Of a stretch of 64,000 nucleotides of DNA, positions 58,725 through 64,000 are shown in pieces. The stretch is from Elysia chlorotica. Taxonomy: Eukaryota > Mollusca > Gastropoda > Plakobranchidae. The DNA is taken from NCBI GenBank assembly GCA_003991915.1, contig RQTK01000050.1, forward strand, positions 279,389-343,388, in the 5' to 3' direction. Numbering within the stretch: the stretch's first letter is position 1; each line of letters starts with the position of its first letter. The notes beneath the pieces are model-generated. The model was not told where the DNA came from. It saw only the letters and a program-made list of their open reading frames with translations, and did not search any database. A program made the position numbers and the translations under genes.

Positions 58725-58890
58725 GTATAGGCTAAGGCGGCGCAACTGCTAAGAAACTCAACACCATGCGAACTGATAACTAAATTAAATACATTGTGTA
58801 AATGCATTAGAGTTAAAAGAGCAACAGGATATAAGCTAAGGGGGCGTAACTGTGAAGAAACTTAACACCATGGGAACTGATAACATATTT
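58725..58890. repeat. Diverged tandem pair of about 100 bp
   Basis: GGCTAAGGCGGCGCAACTGC and AAGCTAAGGGGGCGTAACTG begin related stretches, both followed by AAGAAAC and then ACACCATG and GAACTGATAAC (58731-58783 and 58833-58890). Confidence 0.75.
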
Positions 58891-59611
58891 TGCAAAGAAG
58901 TAAACGTACACGGATTTTCGAAGAGAGTTTGCGGGTAATCATGTTTTTGTTGCACTTATTCAGGATATGCACCATTTCGGGTCGTCTCGCCATGTATATG
59001 GTTCATTGTTAGAAGTAAGATAATTCATAACGAAAAATGTATGATTAATCAACATTTACACCCACGTCAAATACATAAAAATAGCCGTGGTGGATGAAAC
59101 ATCAGAGCAGTGTAGAGATTTAAGTCACGGATGCTTGTGAGAAATAAAGTTAAAAGTGTGGAAGAGAAAGGTAGGAAAATGTACACAGTAGAAGACAGAG
59201 AGAGAGAGAGAGAGTGAGAGAGGGAGAGAGAGAATTTCAGAGAAATAAAAAAGGAAGAGAAATAGAAAGAGCAAGAAAAAGAAAGAGAGTGAGAAACGAG
59301 TCAGACAGACAAACCAAACATAAGAGAGATGTATTGAAGATAAAGAGGAAATATTTATGCTTTTCTTAATGTTTATAAAGCCAAAACAAATCGCGAACGT
59401 AACCTACTCAACTCCTTCAGCTCTACTCAGCATACAATCATTTTCAAGCCTACCCCTTTTATAAGTACTCGGCTAGGGTCTCTCCCGCACGCTTTCATTG
59501 ATTTTCACTGATTATATTTGCTTGTGATGTCCTGTGTGCCGCCTAAGACCCTCAAATCACACCTCATCACGCCTCTTGGTTCTTCTAATATTGCAATGGT
59601 CCGAGGTCTTA
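58891..59611. other. Sequence upstream of the FREP gene
   Basis: Purine-rich stretches (59160-59360) with GA runs; no exon recognised. Confidence 0.45.
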
Positions 59612-59625
59612 TCTTAGTACTCCCG

Positions 59626-59885
59626 GGGGGCGCGGTGGCCCAGGGGTAGAACCTCGGCTTCCGACGCAAAAGGTCCCGAGTTCGAATCCTGGCTGTTGCA
59701 ATCCCTACTGGTTGGGTCGGTGTCAGTATAATGTGACCGGCTGAGACAGGAGTCATGGTATCCCCACCCTGTCTCGTGTGTGGCAGCACATAAAATTGTC
59801 AGACGTCCGTCTTGGGGCCCGTCCACGATATAGCCTATAAGTTGCTGATGTTGGACGTTAAAACCCAACCAAACAACCAACCAAC
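59626..59885 (+). mobile_element. SINE family 1, best full-length copy (type example)
   Basis: A 260-bp element with tRNA-like head (GGCCCAGGGGTAGAACCTCG, then a B box CGAGTTCGAATCCTGG), a conserved body (GAGACAGGAGTCATGGTATC, then AGCACATAAAATTGTCAGAC and GGGGCCCGTCCACGATATAG) and an AACCAAACAACCAACCAAC tail. A perfect 14-base target duplication ATCTTAGTACTCCC flanks it (59612-59625 and 59886-59899). Confidence 0.97.
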
Positions 59886-60034
59886 ATCTTAGTACTCCCT
59901 ACTGGCTTCATTCCTTGCTTCTTTTTTTTTTTCTTCGGTTCACGACACACATTGTTTTTATTATCTCTCCTTTTTACTTTCTTCTTCCAATTTTCCAGGC
60001 TCATTTTACATTTCATTTTTCTGTAATCCGATCA

Positions 60035-60130
60035 AGGTTTCTCTGTCTGTCTGTCTGTCTTTCTGTCTGTCTGTCTATCTATCTATCTACCTACCTACCC
60101 ATCTATCTATCTATTTATCCATCATTTGAC
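60035..60130. repeat. (CTGT)n/(CTAT)n tetranucleotide tract
   Basis: CTGT units pass into CTAT and CTAC units. Confidence 0.9.
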
Positions 60131-60305
60131 TATCATTCAGTCTATCTATATGTTTGTTTATCGATACTTTACATTTTTACTAGTAAAGTCGTTTTCATTA
60201 TTGATTCCTTACTTCAATGTATCACTCATGTAAAACATCTAGTTTTTTTCCGGTTGTGTTGCCGCCATTATCCCTTATCTCTCCCCTTCATATTTCAGAA
60301 ATCTA

Positions 60306-60325
60306 CCCCCCCCCCCCCCCCCTCC
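60306..60325. repeat. Poly-C runs
   Basis: A C-run of about 16, with further C-rich runs near 60345 and at 60822-60860. Confidence 0.85.
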
Positions 60326-60539
60326 CCTCCCCATTTTCAAAAACCCCCCCCCCTTTGTCATAATTTTATTTCTATCCAATCATTTCAAGCTTGAACACTG
60401 ACCATGCTTACCTAGACCTACAATACTTCAGCATCCATGTTTTTCTTCATGTCTATCGCCCTTTAAATGATGTTTTATTTACTCGTGCGTGTCTAATGAA
60501 TATCGGGTCAAAATTAATTCTAACGAACGACCAAGAAAA

Positions 60540-60650
60540 GCTAACAGCGCCCCCAGCCAATCAGCGAGCTTCCCCAGGGATTACGCCCCTTTGCTTGGCA
60601 TGCAAGAGACGAAGGGCGAAAAATCTCTCCAATACGCATGCGTGAATCGA
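60540..60650. promoter_or_regulatory. Promoter-like cluster (CCAAT box, NRF1-like palindrome)
   Basis: AGCCAATCAGCG (CCAAT at 60557-60561) and ACGCATGCGT (60634-60643, NRF1-like) lie in a locally GC- and CpG-richer stretch. No gene was recognised next to it on either side, so its target, if any, is unknown. Confidence 0.3.
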
Positions 60651-61107
60651 CCCCAAATGAATGTCGGTATCCAGATTTCGATCTTTTCTACGGTTTTTCT
60701 TGCCTTCCTTTTGAATTTGATCTCGTGTTCCTATCTATTCAGCCTCTTCTGTCGGTCCTCCTTTATTCTTCTTGTTTTTTATCCCCCTCCCTTCTTTTCT
60801 CCCCTGCTCCCAATTCCCAATTCCCCCCCCCCCCCCATCCCCAACCCCCCCCCCCCCCTAAATCATCCCCTCTGGCTAATCTAGGCTGGCTTCAAATCGC
60901 GATCATGTCTCCGAATTTGTCAGCTTGCCTGCCGGGCGCAGCCCAATGAAGAGGAATATTCTTTTGATTACTGTTTTACTCTGGTGTAAATTTCATCAGG
61001 GTATCGGCATCTGAGGGGTGCCTGGCGAGGCATCAGCCATGAATGATGAATTGATGAGAACAGAAGAATGGGTGAGTGGGTTTTAGTGGGTGAGTGTTGA
61101 AAAGCTA

Positions 61108-61123
61108 CTGAGAGAGAGAGAAA

Positions 61124-61174
<51 letters not shown>
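61108..61174. repeat. (GA)n microsatellite
   Basis: GA run with two short interruptions. Confidence 0.93.
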
Positions 61175-61178
<4 letters not shown>

Positions 61179-61412
61179 TGGTACACAAACAGACAGAAAT
61201 ACAGGAAGGAGATTAGAAATTGTTAAAATTTTGAAATACATAAGTCGGTGAATGTTCTATATTCTTATCTGACTGTTTCCCTTTAAAAACGCTCATAATA
61301 TTACTTTTATTGGCGGTGCTCAAGTCAAACTCAAATATTGTTCTAGCATTTGTTATGATTTTTTACTTTTTAATTGTTATGTATGAGTTGGTGCTTATTG
61401 AAAGGCTAATCA

Positions 61413-61414
61413 TT

Positions 61415-61473
<59 letters not shown>

Positions 61474-61501
61474 TGATTATACTCAGAGAGAGATATAGAG
61501 G

Positions 61502-61551
<50 letters not shown>

Positions 61552-61553
61552 GG
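61413..61553. repeat. (CT)n-(CA)n-spacer-(GA)n: self-complementary simple repeats
   Basis: CT at 61413-61457, CA at 61457-61471, then GA at 61483-61549. The CT and GA arms can pair around a spacer of a few dozen bases. Confidence 0.9.
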
Positions 61554-61574
61554 AATAGAGACACAGGTAGAGGC

Positions 61575-61835
61575 ACAGTTGATTTGAGTTCGTTTAACGT
61601 CCAAAATCAGCACTATATAGGCTATATTGTGGACAGACTGACACCTGACAACTTTATGTGCTGCCACACACAAGACAGGGCGGGGATACTACGACTCCTG
61701 TCTCAGCCGGTCACATTAAGCTGGCAACAACCCAACTAGAAGGGGGCGAAATGGCCAAGGTTCGAACCACGGACTTTTTGCGTCGGAAGCTGATGTTCTA
61801 CCCCAGGGTCACCGCACTCGCAGCCCTAGAAGTTT
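61575..61835 (-). mobile_element. SINE family 1, near full length
   Basis: GTTTAACGTCCAAAATCAGC, body, then the head at the right, read on the minus strand as CCCTGGGGTAGAACATCAGC and GGTTCGAACCTTGG. Confidence 0.92.
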
Positions 61836-62080
61836 TTAGACAGACAAACAAGATAAGATGATAGATGTTTACAACGCTGTGGGCAACGCCTCTCCTGTTA
61901 TGTTGTTATGATGCCAGCAAGATGCTGTGTTGACACCATGGGCCAGAGATTAATGCTTGTTTGATTACGATGTTCAGCCAGTGCAAACTCACAGTCGGAG
62001 TCACTCGACTTCATCATGCACATATCAAGTACCAGGATAGAGAATGTGGCTCTTACACTGGCACTTTCTTCTCATGTTAA

Positions 62081-62089
<9 letters not shown>

Positions 62090-62139
<50 letters not shown>

Positions 62140-62480
62140 CGAAAAGGGGGGAGAGACTAAGAGAGAGAAGGAGAGAGAAGAGAGGAGAGAGTGTAGAAAG
62201 AGGGAGTAATAGAGAGACAGAGAAAGAGGGAGAACGAGATAGAGATAGAGAGAGAAAGAAAGAAAGATATGCAGAGAGATGGGGGTTTATACATAGCTAA
62301 ATAGATAGATAGAGGGCTTCAGGGAGAAAGAGGTAGAGAAAGAGAAAGAGAAAGAGAGAAGGAAATATGGAAAAGGAATCATGGTTAGATATAGAAAGAC
62401 AAACATAGAGATGGATAGATAGATAGATTGCTTGTAGGGTATAAAGATAGATAGAGAAAGAAAGAAAGAGGAAGGAAAAT
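62090..62480. repeat. (GA)n and GATA/GAAA-rich purine tract
   Basis: A pure GA run at 62091-62136, then nearly 350 bases of purine-rich sequence with GATA and GAAA runs. Confidence 0.88.
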
Positions 62481-62488
62481 AACAGAGA

Positions 62489-62545
62489 AGCCGTGGTATA
62501 ATCTTTTGTCTCTGTGTGGCAGCACATAAAATTGCCACACATAGG
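62489..62545 (+). mobile_element. Short SINE family 1 fragment
   Basis: CTGTGTGGCAGCACATAAAA, then TTGCCACACATAGG. Only the middle of the body is left. Confidence 0.6.
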
Positions 62546-62680
62546 GTCGTAATTACAATGCTACGGTAACTTACAACGTGTCGTAAGAATATGCGATAAA
62601 GAAGGCTTTTGAGGCTACCCTGACGTAGTACTAATGGCCTCTATTGTAGCAACACATCCGTAGTACCACCTAGTTGTTAG
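62546..62680. repeat. Second copy of the repeat seen at 15940-16075
   Basis: AATATGCGATAAAGAAGGCT and flanking sequence (CGTGTCGTAAG; TATTGTAGC) match the other copy with about one change in four or five. Confidence 0.5.
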
Positions 62681-62689
62681 CGTCGGATG

Positions 62690-63092
62690 TTGAGATCTCC
62701 AACCATTGTACAGAAAACATTACTTCTTGTGTTATCTTCTTTCAATAAATATCAAACATATCACGGGGGCTAAAAATAGAAACGATTGCATAGAAAATAT
62801 CAGTATCATCTTCCTTCATAAAATATAAAACATTCGCATATCTTTGACTTCATCTATTCGACTTCATAGACATATCATGGAGGCTGAAAACTCAAATTAT
62901 TGTATAGAAACATCACCTTCCTTCAATGAATATAAAACATTCGCATCTCATCGACTTCTTTATTATTGACATTATAATTAAGGCTGAGAATTCAAACCAT
63001 TGTGTAGAAAACACCACTCGATGTATCACTTTCCTTTAAATAATATCAAACATTCGCATCTTACCGAGTTCTTTGTTATTGATATATAATTA
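62690..63092. repeat. About four diverged tandem units of roughly 100 bp
   Basis: Each unit carries an AAACATTCGCAT- or AAACATATCAC-like piece, GGGCT/AGGCTGA, a CAAACCATTGTGTAGAAAAC-like piece and CCTTCAATAAAT, in the same order. Confidence 0.75.
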
Positions 63093-63147
63093 ATTTTTTC
63101 CGCTACTTTTTTCGGCTTCAAAAAGATATTTGGTCCCATTATTCATT

Positions 63148-63742
63148 ACATTGAATAATAATTATTAGCAATCTATTTCAGGGTATAAAGCATGAGGGGA
63201 TAGGAAATGGAGGGACTGTAAACTTATATAGAGTAAACTTTTTATTTATTAATAAAATCCTATACACAGTTTAATTAATCTGAGACAAATTATTTGATTT
63301 TCACTCCTTTTACCAATGATTAAGTGTATTTTCCCCAAATCCATTTTAATCTTTTTTTTTTTAATCTGAATTCTTTGGTACTTTTTCTGATTTATATTTC
63401 CGTCACGTAACTTCTGAAGAATGCTTTTTATTCTTTTCCTCAACAATTTGTGTGATTAAAATTGTATTTCTGGGTGCATCTGTATAAACTCGATATAAAT
63501 CAGAAAAAGTACCAAAGAATTCAGATTAAAAAAAAAAAGATTAAAATGGATTTGGGGAAAATACACTTAATCATTGGTAAAAGGAGTGAAAATCAAATAA
63601 TTTGTCTCAGATTAATTAAACTGTTTATGGGATTTTATTAATAAAAAAAAAGTTCACACTGTATAAGTTTACATTCCCTCCATTTCCTATCCCCTCATGC
63701 TTTATACCCTGAAATAGATTGCTAATAATTATTATTCAATGT
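63148..63742. repeat. Long inverted repeat: 250-bp arms, 95-bp loop
   Basis: The left arm 63148-63397 (ACATTGAATAATAATTATTA to TCTGATTTATAT) is the reverse complement of 63493-63742 with about a dozen differences by eye. Both arms are 250 bases. The loop is 63398-63492. Open frames in it are not coding-like. No terminal signature of a known DNA transposon was seen. Confidence 0.93.
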
Positions 63743-64000
63743 GTATCTATCGAGCCTCTCCACTGGATATCCATCTTGTTGTAAAGTGAATAAGCTCCCT
63801 TCGACCATTTTTATTTGAGGATGAACATTTTATTCCTCATTCTCAAATTTTGGACACTAAACCTTTACATTTTTAACAATAATTTCATTAAAAGCAATAA
63901 CTTTTTAAAATACAGTTTTAGCCGATGTTTCCGGCAATTTTAAAGGAGTTTTTCAAAACTAACAGTGTTTCTATATTTTCGTGTTATTTTGTTGTTGTTG
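63743..64000. other. AT-rich right edge
   Basis: Nothing recognised. It ends in GTTGTTGTTG, perhaps the start of another TTG array. Confidence 0.4.

Noticed and set aside
58481-58807. Pro/Ser/Leu-rich open frames
   Set aside because: Translation of GA/CT and poly-G arrays.
60489-60949. Open frames of 103-131 codons near 60.5-60.9 kb
   Set aside because: They run through poly-C tracts as proline runs, and their hydrophobic parts match no known family.
62690-63092. CRISPR-like repeat array
   Set aside because: Units are diverged, lack a short constant repeat with unique spacers, and the genome is animal.

Overview
The window looks like nuclear DNA of a gastropod mollusc. Genes are split into small exons with GT-AG introns. 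One gene has the layout signal peptide, Ig-like region, coiled coil, fibrinogen domain, which is characteristic of the gastropod FREP (fibrinogen-related protein) immune lectins. About 20 copies of a tRNA-derived SINE are present, with LINE 3' ends and very many GA/CT arrays. Species cannot be fixed from the sequence. All gene models come from splice signals, reading-frame continuity and remembered family sequences; no search was run.

Layout. 1-430: a membrane-helix exon on the minus strand, end of a gene lying off the left edge. 527-1949: a 41-bp minisatellite. 2985-4209: trinucleotide arrays around an 893-base N gap. 9860-12062 (-): the last three coding exons of ATIC (PURH); no earlier ATIC exon was found anywhere in the window. 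18966-22723 (-): a complete four-exon COA8 (APOPT1) gene for a mitochondrial protein. 25283-26045: a LINE 3' end. 28907-30732: a tandem duplication upstream of the next gene. 31030-45402 (+): a complete ten-coding-exon KLHDC2/KLHDC1-like kelch gene whose introns hold paired LINE ends, nested duplications and SINEs. 45403-55021: gene-free, with SINE and LINE remnants. 55022-58355 (-): a complete two-exon FREP-like gene. 58356-64000: gene-free and very rich in simple repeats, with a promoter-like cluster near 60.6 kb and a 250-bp-arm inverted repeat at the right end.

The genes are functionally unrelated: purine synthesis, mitochondrial complex IV assembly or protection, ubiquitin-ligase substrate recognition, and a secreted lectin. 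No operon-like arrangement or new multi-gene system was seen. The most interesting points are: a SINE landed inside a kelch-gene splice acceptor and its target duplication rebuilt the pyrimidine tract; the fibrinogen domain has lost both cysteines of its second disulphide; the ATIC 3' end appears isolated from the rest of its gene; duplicated blocks upstream of the kelch gene each carry a possible leader exon; and there is a long foldback at 63.1-63.7 kb. No LTR, envelope- or capsid-bearing elements were recognised.
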